Positions 54,654-63,645 of a DNA stretch of 64,000 bases are shown piece after piece. Each line of letters opens with the position of its first letter. Position 1 is the stretch's first letter. The translations under genes were made by a program, and so were the position numbers. The stretch spans positions 1-64,000 of the forward strand of contig JAUNJX010000005.1 of the NCBI GenBank assembly GCA_030533005.1. The letters are read 5' to 3'. This DNA is from Clostridia bacterium (lineage in GTDB: Bacteria > Bacillota > Clostridia > Christensenellales > CAG-138). Below the pieces are notes generated by a model, which did not search any database, was not told the DNA's origin, and saw only the letters and a list, made by a program, of their open reading frames with translations.

Positions 54654-55823
54654 TCACATTTCGTATTTCATGCCCGCGTAAAGCGTCTCGCCGCGGGTGC
54701 GTATGATCGCCGTTTCCTCGTCGGCGGAGAGCACATCCACCTCTACGCGGTGCGTTTCGCCGCTTTCCCGAATGCTCACTCCCGCCACGCCGTTTTTCAC
54801 GCTGACGGCCTGTATGGGCACCGCCAGCCCCACCGCGTCCAATCCGACGGTCGCGTGCGCCGCGCGAACGTTGATAAGCGCGTCGATGGGAACGTTGAAT
54901 TCGATGATGTTGAGTATGCCCGAATCGTAGATGGCGGGCGCGAGCGCCGTGCCCACATACAGATTTTCAGCATACCCCTCAAACGTCACCGTATACTTTT
55001 CCCCCTGCACAAGATGCAGCGCCTGCGACGCGGGCGTGACAAAGGCATAATACCAGTGCGTATCGTCGATGAGGCGATACAGCTTGGTTTCGTCCGCCGT
55101 GACGGTCTCGCTGCCGCCGCCTTTGGCTGCGGCGCTGACGAGATCGGCGTTCACCGTTTCCATCTTATCGGCATTGAGCGCGTCCTCGTACCCGTCAAAA
55201 TAAAAGCTGACCACGCCCTCCTCGGTAGCGAGCACCTCGGTCGCATAGGAGGATATCTGCGCCTGCTTGACCTCCTCCTGCTCGTAAAGCGCCGTCAGCT
55301 CCGCCGTAGGCTGCACGGCGGAGCGCAGATAGGTGCTGCGCTCATCCAGAAGCACCTTAAGCTCCTTTTCCAACGTCAAAAGACAGCCCGTGCCCTCCAT
55401 ATCGCAATCGCGGATGGCGGCCTCCTTTTGCTGGATGGAAAGCTCCATCACGGTAAGCTCGGGATATTCAATGCCCGCGAGTATCTCCATCTGCATGGCG
55501 TAGATCTGCGCGCGGATGCTCGCAAGGGACTGCGTCATTTCGTCGTTAAAGCCGTATTTGTAGACCGTCGCAATGGCGCTTTCGGGGAACACGCGCTCCC
55601 CCTCCGTCACGGCGTAATCGGCGCGATTGTACTTTTCCGTAGATATGCTGCGTTCATCGCGTATGACGACGCCCGTCACGGGCATCGCAAGCTTCTGGCT
55701 GCCATCCTGTATTTCTCCCCTGTCCCGGGAAAACACCAGCACGAACACGCCCGTGAGCACCGTCAGCACGAAGAGTCCCACAAGCACAAAAAAGCGCGGC
55801 TTTAGTTGTACATTTCTTCCCAT
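54654..55823 (-). CDS. HlyD-like membrane-anchored adaptor protein
   Basis: A 389-residue protein with one N-terminal membrane anchor (residues 12-32, VLVGLFVLTVLTGVFVLVF). The outside part has a barrel-sandwich half (TGVVIRDERSISTEKYNRAD), a helical hairpin (about 110-200, IYAMQMEILAGIEYPELTVM to QISSYATEVL), and a beta-barrel and C-terminal part that ends with GVAGVSIRESGETHRVEVD. This is the HlyD/MFP layout often seen just upstream of yggS-sepF in Clostridia; no exporter is encoded next to it. There is no ribosome-binding site before the ATG, and an extended -10 sits 10 bp away. The stop overlaps the region before yggS. Confidence 0.8.
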   Translation of the reverse strand: MGRNVQLKPRFFVLVGLFVLTVLTGVFVLVFSRDRGEIQDGSQKLAMPVTGVVIRDERSISTEKYNRADYAVTEGERVFPESAIATVYKYGFNDEMTQSLASIRAQIYAMQMEILAGIEYPELTVMELSIQQKEAAIRDCDMEGTGCLLTLEKELKVLLDERSTYLRSAVQPTAELTALYEQEEVKQAQISSYATEVLATEEGVVSFYFDGYEDALNADKMETVNADLVSAAAKGGGSETVTADETKLYRLIDDTHWYYAFVTPASQALHLVQGEKYTVTFEGYAENLYVGTALAPAIYDSGILNIIEFNVPIDALINVRAAHATVGLDAVGLAVPIQAVSVKNGVAGVSIRESGETHRVEVDVLSADEETAIIRTRGETLYAGMKYEM

Positions 55824-55832
55824 AATAGATGT

Positions 55833-55841
55833 ATTTTATCA
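55833..55841 (-). promoter_or_regulatory. Extended -10 promoter of the HlyD-like gene (near-leaderless)
   Basis: On the minus strand TGATAAAAT gives a TGn extension and TAAAAT. A start site 7 bases on falls about 3 bases before the ATG at 55823, leaving no ribosome-binding site. Confidence 0.55.
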
Positions 55842-55843
55842 CA

Positions 55844-55874
55844 CAACGCCGCCGTAATCCATACGGCGGCGTTG
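55844..55874. terminator. 13-bp perfect hairpin between mlpA and the HlyD-like gene
   Basis: CAACGCCGCCGTA and TACGGCGGCGTTG pair perfectly around a 5-base loop. On the minus strand it is followed by TGTGATAAAAT, not a T-run, so it may end mlpA transcription weakly or serve the adjacent promoter. Confidence 0.6.
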
Positions 55875-55919
55875 CGTGTGCAAAAGAGTTTACATTTGAA
55901 GCCTGCTTATTGCCCGTTA

Positions 55920-57185
55920 TCAGGCGTTGAGGATCATCGTCTCGATCTCCTTTTCCTTCTTGGTCATGCGCCCCACAAATGCGCCGTGCAGGTTGTCAAG
56001 GTCGCACACGATGGGGATAATGCCCTGTACATGCGCCATCGTCACCCCTTCGATCAGCGCGATGGATTCCTCCTCCGTGCGCAGCTTGCCACCGCGGATC
56101 TCCGCCTTGCCGATGGCGTTGGCGCGGGCGGAGGTGCTCTCCTGCCCCATGATATAGCTCGCCTTGAGCTGCTCCTTGGCGCGGGTAAGCTCCGTTTGGC
56201 TGACGCCCTCCTTTTGCAGACGCCTTAGCTCGTCCAGCATCAGCGCGACCACTTGCGCCGCCTGCTTTTCCCCCGTGCCCGCGTAAAGGGTGAAATACCC
56301 GCTGTCGCTATAAGCGCTGGGATAGGAATACACCGAATAGGCAAGGCCGCGCTGCTCGCGTATGCTCTGAAAAAGGCGGGAGGACATGCTGCCGCCCAGC
56401 ACGTTGTTGAGCGCGTGCAGGGCATATTGCTCCGGCGTGTCGGAGGGGAAGCCGGGCAGACCCAGACAGATATGCACCTGCTCGATATCCTTTTCCACGG
56501 CCTTGAGCGCGCGCCCCTTATGCAAAGCACTCTTAGGCATGGGGGCTGCATCCTTCGCGTCCTTCACGCCAAAGAGCGGCGTAAGCAATTCGAGCGTCGC
56601 CTTCTCCTCCAAATTGCCCGCCACGGCGATCACGGTCTTTTCGCTGACGTAGCGCCGCTGCATATAGCCCCGCAGCATGTCCGCGCTCAGCGCGCGCACG
56701 CTGCTTTCCGTACCCAAGATGGGCTTTGCAAGCGGCGTATCGCCATAGACCTGCGCCGCGATCAACTCGTGCACGAGATCCTCCGGCGTATCCTCCGTCA
56801 TTAGGATCTCCTCGCATACGACGCCCTTTTCGCGTTCGATATCCTCCGCGTCGAGCTTGGGCGCATGCACGAGGTCGGCAAGAATATCGGCGCTTTTGCC
56901 GATATGCTCGCCCAGCACCTTCGCATAGAAGCAAGTGCACTCCTTGGAGGTGAAGGCGTTGAGGTTGCCGCCCAGCGCGTCCATCTCCGCCGCGATATCC
57001 TGCGCAGTGCGCTTTTGCGTGCCCTTAAAGAGCATGTGTTCGATAAAGTGGGATATGCCCGCCTCCTGCGCCGTTTCATATACGGAGCCGGCCTGCGTCC
57101 AAACACCCATGGAAACGGAGCGAAAATCCGGCATCCTTTGCATGACCACGCGAACGCCGTTGGGAAGGGTGGTTTTTGTAATCAT
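55920..57185 (-). CDS. mlpA: M16 family zinc peptidase (MlpA/YmxG)
   Basis: A 421-residue processing-peptidase-like enzyme. The inverted zinc motif HxxEH is in ISHFIEHMLFKGT (about residues 44-56) and the distal Glu in REKGVVCEEILM. The inactive-half signature of the family, RGLAYSVYSYPSAYSDSGYF, is in the second domain. In Bacillus the homologue mlpA sits behind pnp and ylxY, exactly as here, and affects extracellular protease production. The start overlaps the ylxY stop (ATGA) and lacks a clear ribosome-binding site, so translation is coupled. Confidence 0.93.
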   Translation of the reverse strand: MITKTTLPNGVRVVMQRMPDFRSVSMGVWTQAGSVYETAQEAGISHFIEHMLFKGTQKRTAQDIAAEMDALGGNLNAFTSKECTCFYAKVLGEHIGKSADILADLVHAPKLDAEDIEREKGVVCEEILMTEDTPEDLVHELIAAQVYGDTPLAKPILGTESSVRALSADMLRGYMQRRYVSEKTVIAVAGNLEEKATLELLTPLFGVKDAKDAAPMPKSALHKGRALKAVEKDIEQVHICLGLPGFPSDTPEQYALHALNNVLGGSMSSRLFQSIREQRGLAYSVYSYPSAYSDSGYFTLYAGTGEKQAAQVVALMLDELRRLQKEGVSQTELTRAKEQLKASYIMGQESTSARANAIGKAEIRGGKLRTEEESIALIEGVTMAHVQGIIPIVCDLDNLHGAFVGRMTKKEKEIETMILNA

Positions 57186-57829
57186 TCGGTTTGTATGGCG
57201 TCGCCTACGGCGGCGACGCGCAATCCTTTCGTTTGTAATTCCGACAGCAGCCCGGGCAGCGCGTCCGCAAAGGCGCGCGTGGGCTGCGTTAGTAATATAC
57301 TGCCTTTTGTCGCCGCATTCGATGCACGCGTTACGATATCCCGCGCGCCGCCCTTTGCGCAAAGCACATCCGCCGTGCAATGAACATGCGTAAGCCCCAG
57401 TTTGCGAGCGATGCGGCTTGCGTTTGTATCGGGTGCGCCGTAATAATAAAGCGGCGTGCCGCCTGCGGCCTCGATCGCCGCCTTAGACGCCTTGGCGTCC
57501 TTGAGGTCATCCCCGGTTACGGCAAGCTCATGCGCCGAAATCAGGCGCGTAAGCGCTTCGGGGTGCGCGTCCGCCCATTCCCCGCTCACGGCGAAGGTAA
57601 TGCGCGTTTGCGCCGTTTGCAGCGTCTCAAGGATATCCTCCAGCGCCGCCGCGTCGTAATCCAGCTTGCAAAGCAACGCCACATCCTCGCCCGTGCCGCG
57701 ATAGACGGGCGCCATGGTCATCTTAGAGAGCTGCCTGCCTAGATCATGGCCGCCCGTGGCGGCATAGAGCACGCACACGACCAGCAGCAAAAAAAGGTTG
57801 ATCAGCAAATCGTTCTTTCGTCTTTTCAT
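57182..57829 (-). CDS. ylxY: YlxY-like polysaccharide-deacetylase-fold protein, catalytic residues lost
   Basis: A 215-residue protein with an N-terminal membrane anchor (LLINLFLLLVVCVLYAA). The rest has a NodB-type layout (ALLCKLDYDAAALEDILETL, ITFAVSGEWADAHPEALTRL, LYYYGAPDTNASRIARKLGL), but the TFDDG motif and the HxxxH zinc pair are missing (HELAVTGDD in place of the second), so it is probably not a deacetylase. Identity rests on the position between pnp and mlpA as much as on sequence. ATG at 57829 with GGGGG 8 bp upstream. Confidence 0.75.
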   Translation of the reverse strand: MKRRKNDLLINLFLLLVVCVLYAATGGHDLGRQLSKMTMAPVYRGTGEDVALLCKLDYDAAALEDILETLQTAQTRITFAVSGEWADAHPEALTRLISAHELAVTGDDLKDAKASKAAIEAAGGTPLYYYGAPDTNASRIARKLGLTHVHCTADVLCAKGGARDIVTRASNAATKGSILLTQPTRAFADALPGLLSELQTKGLRVAAVGDAIQTE

Positions 57830-57920
57830 CCCGCGCACCCCCATAATACAAGCCTATGAGCGGTATGCGCCGAATAGAAATCAACGGGACGGCAAGCCGT
57901 CCCGTTTGACAAAAGTCCGT

Positions 57921-60017
57921 TTATTTTTCCTCGGGGATCAAGCCCTTGCGTGTCAGGTCGATCTTGCCGTCCGGCTTGACGTCGATGACGCGAACCAGTA
58001 TCTCGTCGCCGATGCTGACCTCGTCCTCCACCTTCTCGACGCGGTGGTTGGCAAGCTTGCTGATGTGCACAAGACCCTTCTTGCCCGGCTTCACCTCGAC
58101 CTGCGCGCCGATGGGCAGGATATTGACCACCTTGCCCAAGATCACATCGCCCACCTCGATATCGCGCACGATGGATTCGATGATCTTGCGAGCCTTGTCC
58201 GCCGCTTCCGCATCGGGGGAGGCGATGAACACGCGGCCGTCGTCCTCCAGATCGATCTTGACGCCGGTATCGGCCACGATCTTGTTGATGGTCTTGCCGC
58301 CGGAGCCGATGACCTCGCGGATCTTGTCCGGGTTGATGGTAAATTGGATGATGCGCGGCGCATAGGGGGACATCTCCTCGCGGGGCGCGGGCAGGGTCTC
58401 AAGCATCTTGTCCAGTATAAAGAGGCGGCCTTGGCGCGCCTGCTCCAGCGCACGGGTCAAAATCTCCTCGTTGATGCCCTTGATCTTGATATCCATCTGG
58501 ATGGCCGTGATGCCTTCCTTGGTGCCGGCGACCTTGAAGTCCATATCGCCCAGGAAGTCCTCAAGCCCCTGAATATCTGTCATGATGGCGATATTGCCGT
58601 TGGCGTCGTCCTTGATAAGACCCATGGCAACGCCCGCAACGGGCTTCTTAAGCGGCACGCCCGCATCCATGAGCGCCAAGGTGCTCGCACAGATGGAAGC
58701 CTGCGAGGTGGAGCCGTTGGAGCTGATGACCTCGGAAACCAGACGGATCGCATAGGGGAAATCCTCCTCGGAGGGAACCATGGGCAGCAGCGCGCGCTCC
58801 GCCAATGCGCCGTGGCCGATCTCACGACGACCGGGGCTGCCTACGCGGCGTACCTCGCCCACGCTGTAGGGCGGCATGTTGTACTGGTGCATATAGCGCT
58901 TGAAGGATTCCTCGCTGATGCCGTCCAGCGTCTGCCCGTCGCCGATGGAGCCCAGCGTGCAGATGGTCAGCGCCTGCGTTTGACCGCGCGTGAACACGGC
59001 GGAGCCGTGCGCGCGGGGCAGCACGCCCACCTCGCACCAAATGGGGCGAACCTCGTCGTACTTACGGCCATCGGGACGGATGCCGCGATTGATGATCTTA
59101 TCGCGCACGATCTCCTTTGTGATGCCATAGAGGATGCTGTCGATATCCTTGGCGCTTTCGGGATATTCCTCGGCAAAGTGCGCAATGGTCTCGGTCTTTA
59201 CCTGCTCGCTTCTGGCCTCGCGCTCCTTGCGGTCAAACGTATCCAGGGACCATTCCACCTTGTCAAGGGCATATTCCCGCACCTTGGCGGCAAACGCCTC
59301 GTCCGGCTTATAGATGTTGACTTCTATCTTGGGCTTGCCGCATTCGGCCTGCATCTTCTCGATCAGGGCGACAATCTCCTTGATATCCTCATGGGCAAGA
59401 AGGATCGCGTCCAGCATTTCCTTTTCGGAGAGCTCATTCGCGCCCGCTTCCACCATCATCACGGCGTCGCGCGTGCCCGCCACGGTGAGGTTCAGGCGGC
59501 TCTTGGCGCGCTGCTCCGCGTCGGGGTTGATGACGTAATCGCCGTCCACGAAGCCCACGCTCACAGCGCCCGTGGGGCCTGCAAAGGGCGCGTTGCTGAT
59601 GGAAAGCGCCGCGGAGGAGCCGATCATCGCCAGCACGTCCGGCTGCACGTCGGGATCGACGGAAAGGACGGTAGCGATCACCTGAATGTCGTTATAGAAG
59701 CCCTTGGGAAACAGCGGGCGAAGGGGGCGATCGATCAAGCGGCAGGCAAGAACGGCCTTTTCGGAGGGACGACCCTCGCGCTTGATGAAGCCGCCGGGGA
59801 TCTTGCCCACGGCATACATCTTTTCTTCAAATTCAATGGAAAGCGGGAGGAAATCCACGCCGTCACGGGGGGTCTTTGCTACGGTAGCGTTGACCATCAC
59901 CACGGTGTCGCCGGAACGAACCACGACGCTGCCGCCCGCCTGCTCGGCATATTTGCCCGTTTCAAGAGTCAGGGTACGCCCTGCCAATTCCATGCTGTAA
60001 ACTTTTGCTTCCTGCAT
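57921..60017 (-). CDS. pnp: Polyribonucleotide nucleotidyltransferase
   Basis: A 698-residue 3'-5' phosphorolytic exoribonuclease. Two RNase PH domains ([40 protein letters not shown] and [20 protein letters not shown]) flank a helical linker; KH ([20 protein letters not shown], about 560) and S1 ([20 protein letters not shown], about 620) domains close the protein. It degrades and tails mRNA in the cytosol. I start at the ATG 60017 because AAGGAG lies 7 bp upstream; the ATG two codons earlier sits directly on that site. Downstream of rpsO as usual. Confidence 0.98.
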   Translation of the reverse strand: MQEAKVYSMELAGRTLTLETGKYAEQAGGSVVVRSGDTVVMVNATVAKTPRDGVDFLPLSIEFEEKMYAVGKIPGGFIKREGRPSEKAVLACRLIDRPLRPLFPKGFYNDIQVIATVLSVDPDVQPDVLAMIGSSAALSISNAPFAGPTGAVSVGFVDGDYVINPDAEQRAKSRLNLTVAGTRDAVMMVEAGANELSEKEMLDAILLAHEDIKEIVALIEKMQAECGKPKIEVNIYKPDEAFAAKVREYALDKVEWSLDTFDRKEREARSEQVKTETIAHFAEEYPESAKDIDSILYGITKEIVRDKIINRGIRPDGRKYDEVRPIWCEVGVLPRAHGSAVFTRGQTQALTICTLGSIGDGQTLDGISEESFKRYMHQYNMPPYSVGEVRRVGSPGRREIGHGALAERALLPMVPSEEDFPYAIRLVSEVISSNGSTSQASICASTLALMDAGVPLKKPVAGVAMGLIKDDANGNIAIMTDIQGLEDFLGDMDFKVAGTKEGITAIQMDIKIKGINEEILTRALEQARQGRLFILDKMLETLPAPREEMSPYAPRIIQFTINPDKIREVIGSGGKTINKIVADTGVKIDLEDDGRVFIASPDAEAADKARKIIESIVRDIEVGDVILGKVVNILPIGAQVEVKPGKKGLVHISKLANHRVEKVEDEVSIGDEILVRVIDVKPDGKIDLTRKGLIPEEK

Positions 60018-60100
60018 CTTCATGCTCCTTCTCTATATTTCATTTCATACCATTTTAGAGTATAGCCCAAACGAGCCTGCTTGTAAAGTGGATATGCCCC

Positions 60101-60137
60101 TATATTGCGCAAAAATCGCCTATATATTGCGCAAAAA
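60101..60137. repeat. Direct repeat of TATATTGCGCAAAAA
   Basis: Two 15-bp copies at 60101-60115 and 60123-60137 between pnp and the rpsO terminator, 22 bp apart (two helical turns). No function is evident. Confidence 0.5.
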
Positions 60138-60163
60138 AGAGCCGTCCTTTCGGGCAGCTCTTG
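60133..60163 (-). terminator. Intrinsic terminator after rpsO
   Basis: On the minus strand AAGAGCTGCCC and GGACGGCTCTT pair around a GAAA tetraloop, then TTTT. It may be leaky, as pnp follows. Confidence 0.85.
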
Positions 60164-60181
60164 GGGTAACTCCGATTCGTT

Positions 60182-60439
60182 TTACTTGCGCAGGCCAAGG
60201 CGTGCAAGCAGGGTACGGTAACGCTCAATATCCGTATCCCTGAGGTAGTTGAGCAAGCCACGGCGCTGGCCGACCATTTTCAGAAGGCCGCGACGGGAAT
60301 GATGATCCTTCTTGTTTTCCTTAAGATGCTCGTTGAGGTGGTTGATGCGCTCGGTCAATAACGCGACCTGCACTTCGGGGGAACCGGTGTCGCCCTCGTG
60401 CAACGCAAATTCGGTGATGATCTCCTGCTTGGTTTTCAT
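60182..60439 (-). CDS. rpsO: 30S ribosomal protein S15
   Basis: Eighty-five residues, close to the usual 89. [60 protein letters not shown] and [20 protein letters not shown] are the S15 blocks. It binds the central domain of 16S rRNA early in 30S assembly. TAGGAGGG before the ATG. A promoter overlaps the end of ribF, and the leader of about 90 nt can fold into a hairpin, as expected for S15 autocontrol. Confidence 0.98.
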   Translation of the reverse strand: MKTKQEIITEFALHEGDTGSPEVQVALLTERINHLNEHLKENKKDHHSRRGLLKMVGQRRGLLNYLRDTDIERYRTLLARLGLRK

Positions 60440-60531
60440 GTTTCGAAACCCTCCTAAATTTAATCTGTTATTTCACCGTGAGCCGAGCAAAGCGTCGGAG
60501 TGCTCGCTAAACTCAGCAGGCGGATTGGAAC
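60440..60531 (-). promoter_or_regulatory. rpsO 5' leader, candidate S15 autoregulatory RNA
   Basis: The leader contains CGAGCA and TGCTCG arms (60484-60489 and 60501-60506) around 11 bases, close to the ribosome-binding site. S15 represses its own mRNA through structured leaders in several bacteria; this structure is a candidate, not a match to a known class. Confidence 0.35.
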
Positions 60532-60537
60532 CTTTAT

Positions 60538-60566
60538 ATCATATCACGCGAAAAAGTCTTTGTAAA
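60538..60566 (-). promoter_or_regulatory. rpsO promoter inside the end of ribF
   Basis: On the minus strand TTTACA (60561-60566), 17 bp, TATGAT (60538-60543). The -35 lies in the ribF coding region. Confidence 0.75.
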
Positions 60567-61440
60567 TAGGCAAATTTTGCAGTATGCTCCTTGCGCTGTC
60601 CGCGTCGCGGGCAAGCTGCGCGCGCAGTGCGTCCGTATTTGCAAAGCGCGTTTCCTCCCGCATGAAGGCCATAAAATGCACGTCCATCGTCCGGCCGTAG
60701 AAATCCCCGTCGAAATCCAGCAGATGCGTTTCCACGCGGGTGTCGCCGCCGCCCAACGTGGGATTGCTGCCCACGTTGGTAATAGCCGGATGCGTCGCCC
60801 CCGCAAGGCTCGCATGTGTTGCATATACCCCGACCTTGGGCAGAACAAGCTGCGCGTCGCACGCGATATTGGCCGTGGGAAAGCCCAGCGTCCGGCCGAT
60901 ACGCCGACCCGATTGCACCTCGCCGCGCATACAATAGGTGCGCTGCAGCATGGCGTTTGCTTCCTCCATGCGCCCTTTTTCGATGCAGCTTCGTATGCGC
61001 GTGGAGGATATGGGCACGCCTTCATATAGACACGGCGGCACGGTGATCACGTCAAAGCCCCATTCCGCGCCCAAGGCCGCGAGCGTCGCCACATCGCCCG
61101 CACCGTTTTTGCCAAAGGTATAGTTATAGCCCGTCACCACCGCGCGCATAGCAAAGCGCGCACGCAGCATCGCAACGAAATCGCGCGGGGAAAGCGCCGC
61201 GTAATCCGCTGTGAATGCATCCGCCACCACCTCTAAGCCCTGCGCCCGAAGTGCGGCAAGACGCGCCCCATCCCGCATCAAAAGCCGCGGAGCCTGCGCA
61301 AACACGCCGCGCGGATGATTGGCAAACGTATGGATCAACGCCGTCTCGTTCCTTTGTGCGGCGACCTCCCTCGTCGTGCGAAGCAGCGCCACATGCCCGG
61401 CATGCACGCCGTCAAAGGTACCCAATGCGATCACGGCCAT
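60544..61440 (-). CDS. ribF: Bifunctional riboflavin kinase/FAD synthetase
   Basis: A 298-residue enzyme making FMN and FAD from riboflavin. The N-terminal FAD synthetase has ALGTFDGVHAGHVALL (HxGH) and PISSTRIRSCIEKGRMEEAN (ISSTxxR). The C-terminal flavokinase has GRRIGRTLGFPTANI and GVYATHASLAG; VETHLLDFDGDFYG carries the catalytic Glu region. The start ATG at 61440 has GGGAG 7 bp upstream, within the truB end. The order truB-ribF-rpsO is that of Bacillus. Confidence 0.96.
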   Translation of the reverse strand: MAVIALGTFDGVHAGHVALLRTTREVAAQRNETALIHTFANHPRGVFAQAPRLLMRDGARLAALRAQGLEVVADAFTADYAALSPRDFVAMLRARFAMRAVVTGYNYTFGKNGAGDVATLAALGAEWGFDVITVPPCLYEGVPISSTRIRSCIEKGRMEEANAMLQRTYCMRGEVQSGRRIGRTLGFPTANIACDAQLVLPKVGVYATHASLAGATHPAITNVGSNPTLGGGDTRVETHLLDFDGDFYGRTMDVHFMAFMREETRFANTDALRAQLARDADSARSILQNLPIYKDFFA

Positions 61441-61442
61441 AA

Positions 61443-62324
61443 TCAGTCTCCCTGTAAAAAGGATAGGGACAGGTGCAGCATGCCGTCCTTGGCTTCCCCG
61501 ACGCCTATGAACGCGTCGTCCACATACAGGCGAAGAAGCCCGTCCGCAGCCTCCGTGGGAATGGACGCGCCGTTTAGCAGGAATTTCCTGTGCTTGGGGG
61601 AAAGCGCGGGCGCAAGCGGGGGTAAAAAGGGCAGCGCCGCGTCCGGCGGGGTCACAGCGGCTTCGGCGCATCCGCGCTCCGCCATATCCGACAGCTCCGC
61701 CAAGCTGACCGCGTCCTCAACGCGCAGCGGCCCCGCAGCCGTGCGCAGCAAAAACGACATATGTGCAGGGCACCCCATCGCCGCGCCTATATCCTGACAA
61801 AGCGTGCGGATATAGGTTCCCTTGGAGCAGCGTATCCGCAGCATGTAACGATCCGGCTCGGACGACCCCAAATACGACAGCTCGTAAATCTGCACCCTGC
61901 GGCTGCGGGATTCCACCGCGTTGCCCGCGCGGGTGTGCGCATAGAGCGCCTTGCCGTCCACCTTGATGGCGGAATAAAGCGGCGCCGTCTGCTCGATCTC
62001 GCCAGTAAAGCGCGGCAATACGGACAGCAGCAAAGCCTCGTCCGCCGTTACGGGCGCGACTTCCAAAACCGCGCCGTAGCTGTCCTGCGTATCCGTCGTT
62101 TTGCCCAGCGCCAGCTCGCAGACGTATTCCTTTTCCTTATCCACCAGAAGATCGAACAGCCTTGTCGCGCGTCCCAGGCATATGCCTAACACGCCTGCGG
62201 CACCCGGATCCAGCGTCCCCATGTGCCCCACGCGCTTCATGTGCAAAATATGCCGCACATCCGCCACCACGTCGCTTGACGTCATGCCGGGCGGCTTGAG
62301 TATGTTGAGAATGCCTTCGATCAC
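61443..62324 (-). CDS. truB: tRNA pseudouridine-55 synthase
   Basis: A 293-residue TruB. The catalytic Asp is in GHMGTLDPGAAGVLGICLGR; KEYVCELALGKTTDTQDSYG, YSAIKVDGKALYAHTRAG and CSKGTYIRTLCQDIGAAMG are family motifs. It makes pseudouridine 55 in the T-arm of tRNA. I start at the GTG 62324 (VIEGILNILKPPGMTSSDVV), 5 bp after the nrnA stop; the frame is open further but overlaps nrnA and is not TruB-like. Confidence 0.95.
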   Translation of the reverse strand: MIEGILNILKPPGMTSSDVVADVRHILHMKRVGHMGTLDPGAAGVLGICLGRATRLFDLLVDKEKEYVCELALGKTTDTQDSYGAVLEVAPVTADEALLLSVLPRFTGEIEQTAPLYSAIKVDGKALYAHTRAGNAVESRSRRVQIYELSYLGSSEPDRYMLRIRCSKGTYIRTLCQDIGAAMGCPAHMSFLLRTAAGPLRVEDAVSLAELSDMAERGCAEAAVTPPDAALPFLPPLAPALSPKHRKFLLNGASIPTEAADGLLRLYVDDAFIGVGEAKDGMLHLSLSFLQGD

Positions 62325-62328
62325 CGGC

Positions 62329-63291
62329 TTATTCGCCCGACAGCAGCGCGCCCGCCATTTGCAATGCGCGCGCGCAGACCTCATCCAGCGTGCCATGATC
62401 CGTATAACCCGCGGCGCGTTTATGCCCGCCGCCGTTCATCCTTGCCGCTACATCGCCTACATCCAAGCTCGTCTTGCTGCGCAGGCTGACCTTGCAAGCA
62501 CCCGCCTCGGCAGACTCCCGCACGAGTACGGCGATCTCCACCGTATCCACATCGCGGATATGATCGATAATGCCCTCTACATCCTCGCAGGTAGCGCCCG
62601 CATCCTCAAAATCCTGCCGGGTGATACGAGACAGACCCAGCCTGCCGTTGCAATAAAGCTCGATATGCGCGAGCGCATAGCCCAAAAGCCTGACCTTGCT
62701 AAAGGGCATCGTGCGGTATACGCAGCGGTTGATATAGGCGTTGTCCGCGCCGTCCTCTATCAGCTCCGCCGCCGCGTGCAGCGTTTCGGGGCTGGTGTTG
62801 CTGTAGGCGAAATTGCCCGTATCCGTCATAATGGCTGTGTACAAGCAGGTCGCAATATCGGGGTCGATCAGACCCATCATTTCCAAGAGGTCAAAGAAGA
62901 TCTCCCCCGCCGCCGCCGTGTCCCACACGCAGTTATCATCGGCATATTCCGCATTGGTAACGTGATGGTCGATGTTGAGCGTGTGCCGGGCGTTTGCAAA
63001 CAGCGTTTCCGCCGTCCCCAGGCGATCCCTTGCCGCGCAGTCCACGCTGATGACGTTTCGCGTTTGCGCCGCCTCCGCGGGCTTTTTAAGCGCGCCCGAA
63101 AAAGGCAGAAAGGCATAGACCTTGGGCAGCGCGTCCTCGCAGACGATCTGCACGCTTTTCTTCAGCTTTTGCAGCGCCCCGTAGAGCGCAAGCCCCGAGC
63201 CCAGCGTATCGCCGTCAGGCGACACATGACAAATGATGGTGTAGTCGTCGCGCTCCTGCAAATAGGAGGCGATGAAGGACAGCTTGCTCAT
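62329..63291 (-). CDS. nrnA: DHH-family bifunctional oligoribonuclease/pAp phosphatase (NrnA)
   Basis: A 320-residue DHH/DHHA1 phosphoesterase. Metal motifs: HVSPDGDTLGSGLALY (DxD), ISVDCAARDR, and NIDHHVTN (DHH); the DHHA1 substrate motif is NGGGHKRAAG near the C-terminus. It degrades nanoRNA and 3'-phosphoadenosine 5'-phosphate in the cytosol. Between rbfA and truB, the place it takes in many Clostridia. Start overlaps the rbfA stop (ATGA). Confidence 0.95.
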   Translation of the reverse strand: MSKLSFIASYLQERDDYTIICHVSPDGDTLGSGLALYGALQKLKKSVQIVCEDALPKVYAFLPFSGALKKPAEAAQTRNVISVDCAARDRLGTAETLFANARHTLNIDHHVTNAEYADDNCVWDTAAAGEIFFDLLEMMGLIDPDIATCLYTAIMTDTGNFAYSNTSPETLHAAAELIEDGADNAYINRCVYRTMPFSKVRLLGYALAHIELYCNGRLGLSRITRQDFEDAGATCEDVEGIIDHIRDVDTVEIAVLVRESAEAGACKVSLRSKTSLDVGDVAARMNGGGHKRAAGYTDHGTLDEVCARALQMAGALLSGE

Positions 63292-63644
63292 TTTTCCTTT
63301 TCCTTTTGCAGTTCGTCCAGTATTTTTGCGATATGGACGCTGTATTCAATGGAATTATCCAAAGTGAATTTGAACTTGGGCAGCGCCCGTATCTCCATAC
63401 GCTGCCCCAGCTCGTGCGAGATGAAGCCCGCGGCCTTGTTGAGCGTATCCACGGTAGTCTCACGCACGGCGTTATCCTCGTCATAGACGCTGATCTTGGC
63501 CTTGGCCCACTTGAGGTCGCTCGTCACCTCCACGGCCGTCACCGTCGCCATGTTGGAGATGCGCGGATCCTTCATATCGCGGATGATCTCGCAGAGCACG
63601 CGCTTAATCTCCTCGCTCATTCTATCATATCTGTTGACTTCCAT
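63288..63644 (-). CDS. rbfA: Ribosome-binding factor A
   Basis: A 118-residue KH-fold 30S maturation factor. NRYDRMSEEIKRVLCEIIRD, DPRISNMATVTAVEVTSDLK and ISHELGQRMEIRALPKFKFT are the RbfA blocks. It helps process the 5' end of 16S rRNA. The ATG at 63644 directly follows the infB stop (1 bp gap), with GGAAAG upstream. Confidence 0.96.
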   Translation of the reverse strand: MEVNRYDRMSEEIKRVLCEIIRDMKDPRISNMATVTAVEVTSDLKWAKAKISVYDEDNAVRETTVDTLNKAAGFISHELGQRMEIRALPKFKFTLDNSIEYSVHIAKILDELQKEKEK

Positions 63645-63645
63645 A

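Noticed and set aside
57798-60065. A 755-codon open frame on the plus strand opposite pnp
   Set aside because: It mirrors pnp exactly, has no ribosome-binding site, and reads as low-complexity His/Asp/Leu-rich sequence. Long antisense frames are expected from GC-rich third positions.
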